A stretch of 64,000 nucleotides of DNA from Paulinella micropora. Lineage: Eukaryota; Cercozoa; Imbricatea; Euglyphida. The stretch spans positions 373,776-437,775 of the forward strand of contig BJOX01000029.1 in NCBI GenBank assembly GCA_009731375.1, given 5' to 3'. Below are positions 22,903 to 30,203 of the stretch, one piece after another. Positions within the stretch are counted from its first letter, which is position 1, and each line of letters starts with the position of its first letter. The translations under genes and the position numbers were made by a program. The notes beneath the pieces were generated by a model. It saw nothing but the letters and a program-made list of their open reading frames with translations. It ran no database searches and had not been told where the DNA came from.

Positions 22903-24157
22903 NNNNNNNNNNNNNNNNNNNNNNNNNNNNNNNNNNNNNNNNNNNNNNNNNNNNNNNNNNNNNNNNNNNNNNNNNNNNNNNNNNNNNNNNNNNNNNNNNN
23001 NNNNNNNNTTATCTTATCTTTATCTTATCTTTATCTTATCTTTATCTTATCTTTATCTTTTCTTATCTTTTCTTATCTTTTCTTATCTTTATCTTATCTT
23101 TATCTTATCTTTATCTTATCTTTATCTTATCTTTATCTTATCTTTATCTTATCTTTATCTTACCTTTATCTTACCTTTACCTTACCTTTATGCCTTTATC
23201 TTATCTTTATCTTATCTTTATCTTATCTTTATCTTATCTTTATCTTATCTTTATCTTATCTTATTCTTATCTTATTCTTATCTTATCTTATCTTATCTTA
23301 TCTTTATCTTATCTTTATCTTATCTTTATCTTATCTTTATCTTATCTTTATCTTATCTTTATCTTATCTTTATCTTATCTTTATCTTATCATATCTTTAT
23401 CTTATCTTTATCTTATCTTTATCTTATCTTTATCTTATCTTTATCTTATCTTTATCTTATCTTATCTTATCTTATCTTATTTTATCTTATCTTATCTTAT
23501 CTTATCTTATCGTATCTTATCTTATCGTATCTTATTTTATCTTATCTTATCATATCTTATCATATCTTATCTTATCTTATCTTATCTTATCTTATCTTAC
23601 CTTACCTTATCTTTTCTTTTATCTTATCTTTTCTTTGATCTTATCTTTTCTTTTGTCTTATCTTATCTTATCTTATCTTATCTTATTTTTCTTTCTTTTC
23701 TTTCTTATCTTATCTTACCTTATCTCATCTTTTCTTATCTTATCTTATCTTATCGTATCTTATCGTATCTTATCGTATCTTATCTTATCTTATCTTATCT
23801 TATCTTATCCTATCCTATCCTATCCTATCTTATCTTATCTTTTCTTATCTTATCTTACCTTTTCTTATCTTATCTTATCTTATCTTATCTTATCTTATCT
23901 TATCTTATCTTACCTTACCTTACCTTACCTTACCTTACCTTGCCTTACCTTACCTTATCTCATCAGGTCATTTTGAGCTACGCGGGTTATCTGAAGTTAT
24001 TATCTTATCTTATCTTACCTTACCTTACCTTACCTTATCTCATCAGGTCATTTTGAGCTACGCGGGTTATCTGAAATTCGGCTTCTTGTCGACAATCCTA
24101 GCGCTCACCATCGGCCTGATGTGGACCAACTTACACCTGCTTTTCGCCGATTTATAG
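7447..24157 (+). CDS. ArsB/NhaD/CitT-type ion permease, 20 exons
   Basis: Membrane permease of the ion-transporter superfamily (arsenite, Na+/H+ and citrate-type carriers); substrate not predictable. Exons by GT/AG junction and codon phase: 7447-7607, 8180-8250, 8334-8399, 8591-8731, 8887-9024, 9327-9421, 9910-9983, 10408-10466, 10768-10872, 12723-12788, 13373-13469, 16464-16497, 17801-17898, 18756-18868, 20010-20064, 20295-20370, 20720-20777, 22145-22188, 22516-22596, 24047-24157. They sum to 1743 nt, 580 codons plus TAG, with every junction in phase. Family signatures appear in order: [13 protein letters not shown] (about 211-224), [12 protein letters not shown] (about 263-275), [20 protein letters not shown] (about 297-317), [16 protein letters not shown] (about 439-454), [15 protein letters not shown] (about 483-498) and [15 protein letters not shown] (about 521-536). 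About 120 N-terminal residues precede the first hydrophobic segment. The ATG at 7447 is the first in frame after the poly-C gap; an upstream exon is possible. Exon 12 (34 nt) is least certain. Nearly every intron is microsatellite with decayed copies of adjacent exon edges. Confidence 0.85.
7685..7738 (+). other. Possible 54-nt cassette exon of the permease gene
   Basis: Bounded by 'tag' on the left and 'gt' on the right. It enters in phase 2 and leaves in phase 2, so including it would add 18 codons (beginning [10 protein letters not shown]) without breaking the frame. It lies in the intron between exons 1 and 2. Hydrophilic, no motif. Confidence 0.35.
7755..8040. repeat. (ATC)n/(GTC)n trinucleotide array
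   Basis: Alternating ATC and GTC blocks in permease intron 1. Poly-Asp and poly-Ile/Val frames arise from it on the two strands; neither is a gene. Confidence 0.93.
8072..8399 (+). repeat. Triplicated exon of the permease gene
   Basis: Three related copies of one exon: a decayed copy at about 8072-8140, exon 2 (8180-8250) and exon 3 (8334-8399). Each encodes a version of 'acidic turn, LTP, HF/RF, SKPN, ALSKPNL', and the last two end 'cctag' before GT in the same phase. (CT)n tracts separate the last two copies. The first copy lacks an acceptor AG. This is exon duplication with two copies still usable. Confidence 0.75.
8403..8590. repeat. Permease intron 3: (CT)n, (AC)n, (AT)n and (GT)n
   Basis: Simple repeats filling the intron between 8399 and 8591, ending in a proper pyrimidine tract and CAG acceptor. 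Confidence 0.9.
8732..8886. repeat. Permease intron 4: (TTC)n, (TCC)n and poly-C with gap
   Basis: Pyrimidine-only simple repeats with a 10-N gap at 8846-8855, ending 'ttctctgcag' at the acceptor of exon 5. Confidence 0.9.
9025..9326 (+). other. Permease intron 5, mostly unique sequence
   Basis: Ordinary intron with canonical ends. Apart from a 23-bp direct repeat around 9180-9225 ('gatggtagttggaaaacgaa' twice) I see no further feature. It is one of few introns in this gene without a long microsatellite. Confidence 0.6.
9596..9643 (+). pseudogene. Echo of permease exon 7, acceptor side
   Basis: After 'cacgtag' the frame reads [11 protein letters not shown], matching true exon 7 (9910-9983; [11 protein letters not shown]), but it runs into an in-frame TAG with no donor GT. 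It is a decayed duplicate upstream of the functional exon. Confidence 0.8.
9659..9895. repeat. (CTAC)n/(CTAT)n tetranucleotide array
   Basis: Fills intron 6 between the exon 7 echo and the true exon 7. Confidence 0.93.
9984..10225 (+). repeat. Two echoes of the exon 7 3' edge in (CT)n
   Basis: The end of exon 7 ('gaggccctggagagagacagc...ccatcgg') is repeated at about 10050-10090 and 10134-10172, each followed by a long CT tract. The second echo keeps the 'catcg' plus GT donor; the first has GT changed to AT. Confidence 0.85.
10301..10345 (+). pseudogene. Echo of permease exon 8
   Basis: After a 'tccag' acceptor the sequence resembles true exon 8 (10408-10466): 'gatat.t.taaa.tt', then 'atctccgcc.cgct'. 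It carries indels, loses the conserved TND motif and has no matching donor. Confidence 0.65.
10474..10767 (+). repeat. (ATAC)n and (AT)n tracts with an echo of the exon 9 start
   Basis: ACAT and TA microsatellites. At 10619-10655 lies a copy of the first 37 nt of exon 9 with its own 'gcgcag' acceptor, matching 10768-10804 with two or three changes, then running into (TA)n. It is an acceptor-side echo upstream of the true exon. Confidence 0.88.
10830..12622 (+). repeat. Minisatellite of about 20 copies of exon 9 3' edge plus donor
   Basis: The last ~42 nt of exon 9 (encoding [13 protein letters not shown] and the first base of the next Gly codon), its GT donor and ~25 nt of intron repeat with a period of about 71 bp. 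The first copy is the real exon end (to 10872). Most copies keep 'atcggtcaa', a donor-like junction. Near 11750, 12112 and 12265 short segments are inverted ('gctagcatgatgggcagttt'). A TATG tract at 11300-11400 splits the array. Open frames across it repeat the exon's reading frame and should not be called as separate genes. Confidence 0.92.
12805..13005. repeat. (CATAA)n pentanucleotide array
   Basis: ACATA/CATAA repeats in permease intron 10; the poly-MLCYV frame on the other strand is read-through. Confidence 0.93.
13046..13372. repeat. Poly-C with gap, then (TTTC)n
   Basis: C-rich run with a 10-N gap (13089-13098), an AT-rich patch, then TTTC/TTCC repeats ending in the exon 11 acceptor 'tcctccgcag'. 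Confidence 0.9.
13483..13608. repeat. (CTAT)n array
   Basis: Follows the donor of exon 11; may represent or have received the CTAT-type tail of the retroposon that starts next to it. Confidence 0.93.
13611..14310 (+). mobile_element. CTAT-tailed retroposon, full copy plus partial copy
   Basis: About 540 bp of non-simple sequence from near 13770 to 14310, preceded by a 3'-end fragment of the same element (13611-13760 matches 14154-14308). Related copies lie at 17161-17624 and 18184-18668. All three share the same 3' end ('gtcgatatctcat') followed by (CTAT)n, while their 5' ends differ. That is the pattern of target-primed reverse transcription with 5' truncation. It contains an AATAAA, a 'gactgtcgaacagtc' hairpin and no long open frame. 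Confidence 0.75.
14311..14900 (+). repeat. (CTAT)n with two echoes of the exon 11 3' edge
   Basis: CTAT repeats enclosing two donor-side copies of exon 11 at about 14324-14398 and 14614-14688. Both end 'ctcaagaacgg' plus GTATG, as the real exon does at 13469. The first has lost bases near 'gggctctttcc' and would shift frame; the second lacks three bases ('ttc'). Neither has an acceptor. Confidence 0.9.
14925..15200. repeat. Tandem duplication of a 118-bp unit
   Basis: A unit containing 'actcaacgatagatagatag', 'tttatatatatcattcattc' and 'gtgttgtt.tctcaaa' occurs twice in full and a third time in part. Intronic; no coding sense. Confidence 0.8.
15250..16378 (+). repeat. VNTR: (CATA)n alternating with five conserved islands
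   Basis: Five islands of about 65 bp at roughly 15378-15450, 15590-15652, 15820-15886, 16045-16110 and 16312-16376 are separated by 150-200 bp of CATA repeat, giving a period near 225 bp. Each begins 'ctaggtctacctttgctgg' and ends 'cgcccactacttcac'. The islands look like an echoed exon edge, but none reads through in the phase required between exons 11 and 12, and their source exon was not found. Confidence 0.88.
16395..16453. repeat. (CTAT)n array
   Basis: Lies directly before the small exon 12; the acceptor used in the model is 'acaacaag' at 16463, just after this tract. Confidence 0.9.
16510..17078. repeat. (ACATA)n pentanucleotide array
   Basis: Long CATAA-type array with occasional AATCAT and TACATT variants in permease intron 12. 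Confidence 0.93.
17079..17105 (+). pseudogene. Echo of permease exon 12
   Basis: 'ggctcagagcccgccaacga' followed by gcaagag and GT repeats the 3' part of exon 12 (16471-16497) with a donor but no acceptor. Confidence 0.75.
17161..17624 (+). mobile_element. CTAT-tailed retroposon, 5'-truncated copy
   Basis: Matches the element at 13770-14310 from 'gaaatgggtgccatctgtcg' to the common 3' end 'gatatctcat', followed by (CTAT)n. It is preceded by a T run. Same orientation as the gene. Confidence 0.78.
17625..17790. repeat. (CTAT)n/(CATC)n array
   Basis: Tail side of the preceding retroposon; runs to the exon 13 acceptor 'cctctag'. Confidence 0.9.
17901..18183 (+). repeat. (TA)n, (CTGT)n and (CTAT)n with an echo of the exon 14 start
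   Basis: Simple repeats of intron 13. At 18074-18100, after 'ttcttgcag', lies a copy of the start of exon 14 (true copy at 18756) that encodes VTTVTALL and then dissolves into CTAT repeat. Confidence 0.85.
18184..18668 (+). mobile_element. CTAT-tailed retroposon, third copy
   Basis: Starts at 'tgaccctcccttgggcttgg', further 5' than the 17161 copy and less far than the 13770 copy, and ends at the same 'gatatctcat' plus (CTAT)n. Variable 5' and fixed 3' ends support retrotransposition. Confidence 0.78.
18869..19210. other. Permease intron 14, mostly unique, with short direct repeats
   Basis: Contains two copies of 'agaataagacgagat' and 'gggctagata', and an imperfect repeat of the 'gttcacaggtta' junction at the end of exon 14 (18861 and 19065). 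This is a small donor-side echo. Confidence 0.6.
19211..19482. repeat. (TAGA)n then (CTAT)n
   Basis: Two opposed tetranucleotide arrays separated by a short unique patch. The TAGA half is the main exception to the pyrimidine-rich sense strand of this gene's introns. Confidence 0.92.
19534..20009 (+). repeat. TATG and CTAT arrays with three echoes of exon 15
   Basis: Copies of the exon 15 5' edge ([12 protein letters not shown]) lie at 19735-19771, 19818-19854 and 19919-19955, each running into CTAT instead of continuing. The first has a TAG acceptor, the second has AG mutated to AC, the third has an extra GT. The true exon is the last copy (20010-20064), which continues GVLDKV. Confidence 0.92.
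20071..20290. repeat. (TATG)n, (CTAT)n and (CTAC)n arrays
   Basis: Permease intron 15. Confidence 0.92.
20371..20719 (+). repeat. TATG/GT repeats with two echoes of the exon 16 3' edge
   Basis: Donor-side copies of exon 16 at about 20423-20464 and 20554-20588, reading [16 protein letters not shown] and ADHIVFV-like and ending 'gacg' plus GT, as the real exon does at 20370. Confidence 0.88.
20779..21115. repeat. (CTAT)n/(CATC)n and a short unique stretch
   Basis: Start of permease intron 17. CTAT repeats to about 20900, then about 200 bp of low-repeat sequence without a recognisable feature. Confidence 0.85.
21123..22144 (+). repeat. TATG/GGAT arrays with six echoes of exon 18
   Basis: Acceptor-side copies of exon 18 ('aattcaacgaattctgcatt' and 'agcctgg') occur at about 21123, 21298, 21704, 21814, 21906 and 22055. 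Each is followed by a long TATG run, and several keep an AG before the copy. The true exon is the last copy (22145-22188), the only one that continues into ALLAW and a GT donor. Confidence 0.92.
22189..22440. repeat. (CT)n/(TTTC)n array
   Basis: Permease intron 18; ends near an AC run. Confidence 0.93.
22597..23966. repeat. (CT)n, gap, then long (TTATC)n array
   Basis: CT repeats with an N run at 22903-23008, then about 950 bp of TTATC/TTTATC pentanucleotide and hexanucleotide repeat with local TTACC variants, in permease intron 19. Isoleucine/leucine/tyrosine-rich frames through it are not genes. Confidence 0.93.
23967..24000 (+). pseudogene. Echo of permease exon 20, acceptor side
   Basis: 'catcag' then [10 protein letters not shown], identical to the start of exon 20 at 24047 up to the lysine codon, then TTATC repeat. 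The upstream repeat and acceptor are copied with it. Confidence 0.88.
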
Positions 24158-24196
24158 ATATTAACGTAACTATCTCCCTACCTAACTACCAACCTA

Positions 24197-24290
24197 ACCA
24201 CCTACATTTTTGTCTATAATCCTAGCACTCACCATCGGCTTGGTCTGGACCAACTTGTATCTGCTTTTCGCCTATTTATAGATAGATATA
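24197..24290 (+). pseudogene. Echo of the end of permease exon 20, downstream of the stop
   Basis: Repeats the coding end of exon 20 ([16 protein letters not shown]) including the TAG, 70-100 bp beyond the true stop at 24155-24157. The copy has substitutions such as Met to Val and Asp to Tyr. Confidence 0.85.
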
Positions 24291-24405
24291 TGATAATCTA
24301 ACTACCGACCTACCGACCTACCTACCTACCTAAACTCAGCTTTGCTGACCTGCATATCTACATATCTACCTATATACTTATCGACCTAACACAAGCAGCT
24401 GAAGC

Positions 24406-24632
<227 letters not shown>

Positions 24633-24639
24633 TAGAGAA

Positions 24640-25077
24640 GGCAATCACGCTGTACCGGGTACTCAGCTGTCTCGATCATGTCCGAGCTCGATACTAATAA
24701 TTATATAACACTGATATTTATGCGAATACTAAGCTCAATACTACTATGTACTAATACTACACTGTAACTTGATCAGTACTTGTGATAATATTCATACTCA
24801 TGCTAGTTCTATAACTTATTCGATATTTAGATGGAACGACAGATTTAGGCCAGAGGATAGACAGAGTGATCATGGGATAGCCAGTATCTATCTCTTTTGT
24901 TCACATCAGGACACTTCTAGTGTGGTTTAATTCATAGTATCATACCACTGAATTTCATATCATCTATGATATTATTAATACCGGTAATATTATTATACCA
25001 TGTATTAGCTATTGAGGATACGAAAATCGTTCACCAGGTCTTATAAGCTGCGGCTCAGAGTACTAGTATATAATTTA
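24640..25077. other. AT-rich spacer, no gene seen
   Basis: Non-repetitive AT-rich sequence between the permease gene and the long inverted repeat. No open frame or RNA gene supported. Confidence 0.55.
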
Positions 25078-25645
25078 TATCAGACTGAGCATTTTAACGA
25101 CCGGCCAAAATCACTACCCGTTGACTTTTCACTGTTTTTGACCGGCCCGTTAGATTCTCCTCTGCACGACGCTTCGAGAGGCTTCACTAACTAGTTTTTC
25201 GATTTCGTTCAACTTCAGAAATGACTTACACATACGATCAAGTCAAAGTTCTTTTTGGCAAAGATTAACTATTGCCTTTTTCCCACTCTATTGCCTTTTC
25301 CCCTGATTTCCCGTGAAACACTGTCACACACGTTGCGGTAACTTTGGAATTTGTGGACAAGGAAAAAAAAAGTGACGGAAAACAAAGGCCCCCGGGGTGT
25401 CACAGTTTTGACTTACTTTTTACATCATAACTGAGGAAAGTCTTTTTCCAACTGCAAATTTAATACACTTGAAATTATATTAATAAATCTGACTTGAAGC
25501 CATCCTTCAAGTGCTTACAGCTGTTTCAAGTTAGGCGAGCTCACCAACAGTGAGTCATAATCTACGTTCAGTTGTGTTCGTACTTTGCAACCCAAGTCTG
25601 CAAACAAGTAGAAGTCTACATAAATAAACGAAGTGACCGCTTTGC
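25078..25645 (+). repeat. Left arm of long inverted repeat (foldback element)
   Basis: Reverse-complementary to 35077-35612. Outer end 'atatcagactgagcatttta' against 'gtgctcagtctgatag'; inner end 'aacgaagtgaccgc' against 'ggtcacttcg'. Divergence and small indels throughout. With the copia element removed, the structure would be about 1.25 kb with arms near 550 bp and a 150-bp spacer. No transposase seen. Confidence 0.82.
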
Positions 25646-25800
25646 TTGCATATGTGTGAGTTTGGATATTAATACAACCCCAAGTGATAAATACACAACG
25701 AACTCTTATTAAAGTCTCTATGACTGCATTGAGTCCTGACTCAAGAGAGCCACGCTAGGTGAAATACCAGTATTAATATAATAAATAGCTGAGAGGTCAC
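25646..25800. other. Spacer between inverted-repeat arm and copia 5' LTR
   Basis: About 155 bp of AT-rich sequence, presumably the loop of the foldback element. It ends 'ggtcac' (25795-25800), the sequence that recurs at 35076-35081 directly after the 3' LTR and is the likely target duplication. Confidence 0.6.
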
Positions 25801-25803
25801 CAG

Positions 25804-26152
25804 TGGACAATTAATTAGACCCTTCCTCCTCAGCTGTGTCCATATTGCTATTTTGTACGTTAGCCTTATTCGTTACGGTTAGTAGTATTATTAATTATTA
25901 ATACAGTCATTTAAAGTACCTTTTCTGGTACCGGTTGCAATAGCTTTTTACCATTACCATTATTGCCCATATCAGGCAGTTTCGTGGGTCATATTCTGGA
26001 AGTACATCTTTTGTGTGACGTCGTCAGTTGGACTGGCGGGATTGTTCAGTATTGTTAAATTTTTTTACGTGGGAAGCAGTTGGCCGGTAGGAGGGGGACG
26101 CCCCAAGTTCCGGTCGCCGTTTGCAGAAGTCGCGAGGGTTTTTCTCCCAACG
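25804..26152 (+). repeat. 5' LTR of copia element 1
   Basis: Begins TGGACAATTAATTAG and ends near 'ctcccaacg'; closely matches 34736-35076. Clear divergence between the two, including an A/T-run indel near 26050, argues that the insertion is not recent. It is followed by 'ggttatcgagcc', resembling the initiator-Met tRNA primer site used by many copia elements. Confidence 0.88.
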
Positions 26153-27270
26153 GGTTATCGAGCCTTGGAGCGTGACCTGTGCAACGGATCGCAGAGGAAA
26201 ACTTCGTTAAAGGGGTGAGGGGTCCACCTTAAGTGACCCCATTACAGGAAAGTGCGCATTTTCAATTGTGTGGCTACAGCTGATCACTGTAGACACTACC
26301 CACGCCCTGCTTTGCTGGTTTGCAGTGCAAGGGCAAGGTGGGGGACAGGACAGAGAGCAAGACACTGAAGCGTACAGGGCACAGTGCGGGAGGGTGAGCC
26401 TCCTAAAGGGTGTTGTGCTTTTGTCAGCTCGGTGACGTGGCCAGTTGTGTCGGACGTGGTGTCAGTTGGGATTGAGCACCCACTACCACGGACACAACAA
26501 GTTGCAAAGCCAGAGTACAAAGCAGTAGGCACGTTGTGAGTTTGCTGTGGTAACTGGCGGGATTGAGCACCCCCAGCCCACGGGACACAACAACCTACAT
26601 TACAAAGTTATTGTTGAGCAGTAGGCCAGTTGTGATTTTGCCGTGGTAACTGGGGGATTGAGCACCCCTGGCCCACGGGACACAACAGCTTACCTTGCAA
26701 AGTTATTGTCGCATTCGTACTGCATCATCGCATCTACTCCTTGTGTCGCTGTTGTGACTGTGTGAGGAGTGAGAGAGAGAGGTGTGGTGAGGGCGTGAGC
26801 TCTGAAGAACCGTGCATAGGACACGAGGGGAGGAGCGAAAGGTGAGTGTTTAGGTGGTTGTACCAAAACAACTACAAACCTAGGTAGGTTGAAGAACTGA
26901 CTTTGCAGATAGAGCTGCTAGTAGGTGGAAAGCTATCATAGGTGGTAGCTGAGGTAGCCTCAGTGTAGTTTGAGCATTAGAGTCAGTGGTAACACACGTG
27001 GTTGAAGAGAGAGAGAGAGAGAGAGTAAAGGGTGGTGTGGACAAGCAAAACACTATTCTGTGTAGTGTGTGTGTGAGTCTGCTTGTGGCCTCTGTTGTGT
27101 TCTCTCTGTGTGGGTGCGTGTGTGGTTGCTTGCCTGTGTCTGTGCCATCAGAACAGCGTAAGCATAGCGTGACCCTATCTCTATTTGGCAAGTAGAGAGC
27201 ATAGCTGTGTGCTGTGTGTAAGTGTGTGTGTGTGGAGCGTGTGTCTGTTCGAGACTGACGGTGGTTAGAA
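26153..27270 (+). repeat. Copia leader with degenerate 100-bp tandem repeats
   Basis: Untranslated leader between primer-site region and gag. From about 26430 to 26700 it holds three degenerate copies of a unit containing 'ggtaactggcgggattgagc', 'acccc' and 'cccacgggacacaacaa'. A short (GA)n lies at 27007-27025. No coding sequence recognised. Confidence 0.65.
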
Positions 27271-29128
27271 ATGACTACGAGTAAGACAGACAATAAGATT
27301 ACGTTCACCGGCAAAGAGGCATGGATCCTATTGCATAGGCAGGTAGTGCAAAGCTGTAATACTAAGGCCCCTAAGGAAGTGCTGCAGGGTGCTGACGCCC
27401 ACAAACAATATGTACATCGCGAAAATGTATTAGGGATACAGCTTAAGGGTAGAGAGGTGCCCCCCTTTATACTAGCTTGGGAAGAGATAGCAGAGTGGAA
27501 TGACTGGGCTGACTTGGACGAAGAAGTAGTAAAGGAATACTTCGAGGACAAAGCCAAGGGTTCTACTCGCCTGTGGCCCATGCCTAACCCCAAACCGGAA
27601 GCTCCAAACCTCGAGGAGGCGTTAGGGGTAGACGAAGACAAGGAAACCCCAGTCAAGCGTTACAAACCGGTTTTTGGCAGTCCGAAAGATAAACCAACCA
27701 CTGAGACTGAAGAAGGAAAGGAGGAGAAGGAGGAAGATGAAGACCGGCACACCTCTGACCTCTACTCTAGTGGGTATGCTAGCACTGACAAACCTAGGCT
27801 CTCAACTGGCAAGGGCTCAGACTTAGAGGGCGACAACAAGAGTGGGGCCTCCCGAGGACAGACGGACCCCTCTAAGGTCAAAACCCCACTAGGGGCTGCT
27901 GATCGTGCTGGCGCACTGACACGACAGGTGATAGCCTATGACGCTAGTGTACTTGCTGAGATGAGCAAGCAAAAAGAGAGGGTGTTCAATATCATCTATG
28001 ACATGCTCGGTGGTGAGGCGAAAAGTCTAGTGCGTGACTTAGCTGATCCGGAGAAACTGACCTTTGGCCAAAACCCTAAAGCACTGTGGGACAGACTGCT
28101 AGCCCGGTACAAGAAAGCCGACCCCTCTGATGTTCAGGACAAGGTGAAGGAACTGAATGACTTCCTCTTTACGAGTAAGCAACAGTACGTCGGTCAGTGT
28201 GTAGACTTGAACGCTAGGAGAGACTGGTTGGCTGATTATGGCCAAGCCCCAACCGATGACCGGATGCTGCAAATAGTGAAGGATGCGTTAGTGGGCCCAA
28301 CGCAANNNNNNNNNNACGTTAGTGGGCCCAAAGCAATCTGACCCTAGGGTGAAGAAAGCTTGGCAAGTCTGGGTTGAAATGGCTGAACAGAACCGTAAGC
28401 AGTTCAAGTGGGACTTTGCCTCCTGGTGGAGGTTTGTGCAAGATCGTGCCCTGGAGCTAGACAAGAAGTTTGACCGGGCTAAAGTGACTAGTTCCACAGA
28501 AAAAGGTTTGGCAGCTCGCAAGGCCGGAAAAGGGAAACCCAAGGACGAGTGCTGGCTCTTCAGCAAGGAAGGCAAATGCACTCGTGGGGCCTCCTGCCGC
28601 TACCTCCATGTTGGAGGGAAGGTGAGACGGGTGTGTTTCTTGTGGGACAAACGGGGGGAGTGTAGATGGGCCGACAAATGTAGGTTTGAGCATGACCCCA
28701 CTAAAGCCAAGAAGACCCCTCCCAAACCGGCAGACACCCCCAAGGGGGAGAAAAGCAAGAAGAGCGAGAAGAGCAAGGGGCCCAAGTGCTTAAACTGCTT
28801 CGAAAAGGGGCACATCGCCGGTAAGTGCAGCAAGAAGTGCCGGTTGTGCGGGGGCAAGCACAAGTTGAGCAAGTGCCCGGACAAAAGCCGAAAGGAGAAG
28901 GGCGAGGCAGAAAAAGGCTCAAAAGGGGGGAGTGATAGCGATGACTCCGAGGATGAGGAGCCGGGCGTAGCCTTAGCTCAGATGGTAAAGTTCCTAACCG
29001 GCAAGTCGAAAGACAAAGCCCGCATGGCTAAACCCGGGGATGCCAACCTTCCCGAGCTGATCATTCCACCGGAGGACGAGAACAGTCTGGAGATCTTGCT
29101 TGAGGACGACGCCGACATAGACAAGTGA
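27271..29128 (+). CDS. Copia gag with CCCH and CCHC zinc fingers
   Basis: Capsid/nucleocapsid protein that would package element RNA. The N-terminal part (27271-28305, 345 codons) is followed by a 10-N gap at 28306-28315 and then the C-terminal part to a stop at 29126-29128. The flanks of the gap repeat 'gttagtgggccca', so the gap is probably an assembly overlap and gag one frame. C-terminal motifs in order: two CCCH fingers of spacing C-X8-C-X5-C-X3-H (starting CWLFSKEGKC and CFLWDKRGEC), then a CCHC knuckle (CLNCFEKGHIAGKC) and a second knuckle-like motif (CRLCGGKHKLSKC). An acidic and Ser-rich tail follows. CCCH fingers are unusual in copia gag. Start chosen at the ATG in 'agaaatgactacgag'. 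Confidence 0.8.
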
Positions 29129-29177
29129 GGGGCGGTGCCATGGAGTAGCGGAAGGAAAACGCCGGTGCGTAGCCCGG

Positions 29178-29573
29178 TTGAAGGACCTTGAGTCTCCCTT
29201 CAACAGCCTTAGGATTAAGGCAGCCACTCTCATCGATAGCAACTATTGCGTTGAGCATCAGTACCAGCGAGCCAAGCAAGAGAGAGAAAATGCCTTGCGC
29301 CGGTGGACAGCCGACATAGCTCGAAGGGATCATCTAGCTCTAATGTGCGAGATGGGAGAACGGGGGTTAGAAGCCCAAATCAAAAGTGGGAGTCATCCCC
29401 TAATGGTTGAGGCCATAGTGAGGCACGAAGCCGCAAAGCGGGGTTTCCCGTGGAACCGGTCCCTCTTGCCCATCATCCATTATGCAAAGCCCCGTGAAGC
29501 CGGACAGTTCACCGAATGGGTCATTAGCCGACAACCGGTAACATGGGAGGCGTCTGGTGTACCCTCATGGTGA
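29178..29573 (+). CDS. Unknown copia ORF downstream of gag
   Basis: 131-codon open frame rich in charged residues and Arg, with no motif that I recognise. It lies between gag and protease, inside copia element 1, in a frame different from the ORFs on either side. It may be part of a gag-pol linker broken by frameshifts. Its first Met may not be the native start. Confidence 0.4.
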   Translation: MKDLESPFNSLRIKAATLIDSNYCVEHQYQRAKQERENALRRWTADIARRDHLALMCEMGERGLEAQIKSGSHPLMVEAIVRHEAAKRGFPWNRSLLPIIHYAKPREAGQFTEWVISRQPVTWEASGVPSW

Positions 29574-30193
29574 AAGGTGTTACACAGTACCGCCAACATG
29601 AACCTCAGGCCGGTGCACAAGCGAAGCATATGTACTTCAGAGGTGGGGTATCCCCCCCTGGGGGAGTTGTGCCCCCGCCCGTAGCATCGGTGCCTGTACG
29701 CGCCCAAGAGGTGAAGGGTACTCCCCTCCGTCCGGTAGCACCCAACCCCCGTGGAGAGAGTAAGGGTAGACCTAGCGGGGCGAGCGGGCCGTCGGCGGTA
29801 CCTGCCCCGAAGGTTGAGATTGGATCAAAGGCCGAGCCGGCTGAGGCTGGTAGTGGTATCATGAGCCAAAACCTGAAATCTTTACTCCAAGCAAAAAGGG
29901 AAAAGGTACATGGGGTGAAGGTGAGGCCCGGCCCGGAGGACTACCAACCCGATGGTTTGGCGGACGTGGAAGGTGAGCCCCCGGAGATGAAGCCCGATGC
30001 CGATCCTTCCTCGGAATCCGACGGGGAAGGGGAGCGTGTAGGTGAAGAGTCCCCGGCTAGAGATGGAGACGTGGGTAGAGCTCCGGTAAGGGTGCCGTCC
30101 CCTATAGGTCCTGACCCTAGTGTTGATGCCGAACCCGGTGGCGGGGATGCTACCGCCGGAACCGATAGCAATCCGGTGAAGCCCAAGCAATAG
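29543..30193 (+). CDS. Low-complexity Pro/Gly/Glu-rich copia linker ORF
   Basis: 216 codons, overlapping the preceding ORF by about 30 nt. Composition is Pro, Gly, Glu, Ala and Ser rich (for example GGVSPPGGVVPPPVASVPV), without globular motif. Probably the disordered linker between gag and the protease domain of the element. Confidence 0.4.
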   Translation: MGGVWCTLMVKGVTQYRQHEPQAGAQAKHMYFRGGVSPPGGVVPPPVASVPVRAQEVKGTPLRPVAPNPRGESKGRPSGASGPSAVPAPKVEIGSKAEPAEAGSGIMSQNLKSLLQAKREKVHGVKVRPGPEDYQPDGLADVEGEPPEMKPDADPSSESDGEGERVGEESPARDGDVGRAPVRVPSPIGPDPSVDAEPGGGDATAGTDSNPVKPKQ

Positions 30194-30203
30194 GCGTAGA
30201 TCA

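Noticed and set aside
22455-24056. 533-codon plus-strand frame rich in Leu, Ile, Ser and Tyr
   Set aside because: TTATC and CT repeat read-through; only the embedded 22516-22596 and 24047 segments are real exons, in a defined phase.
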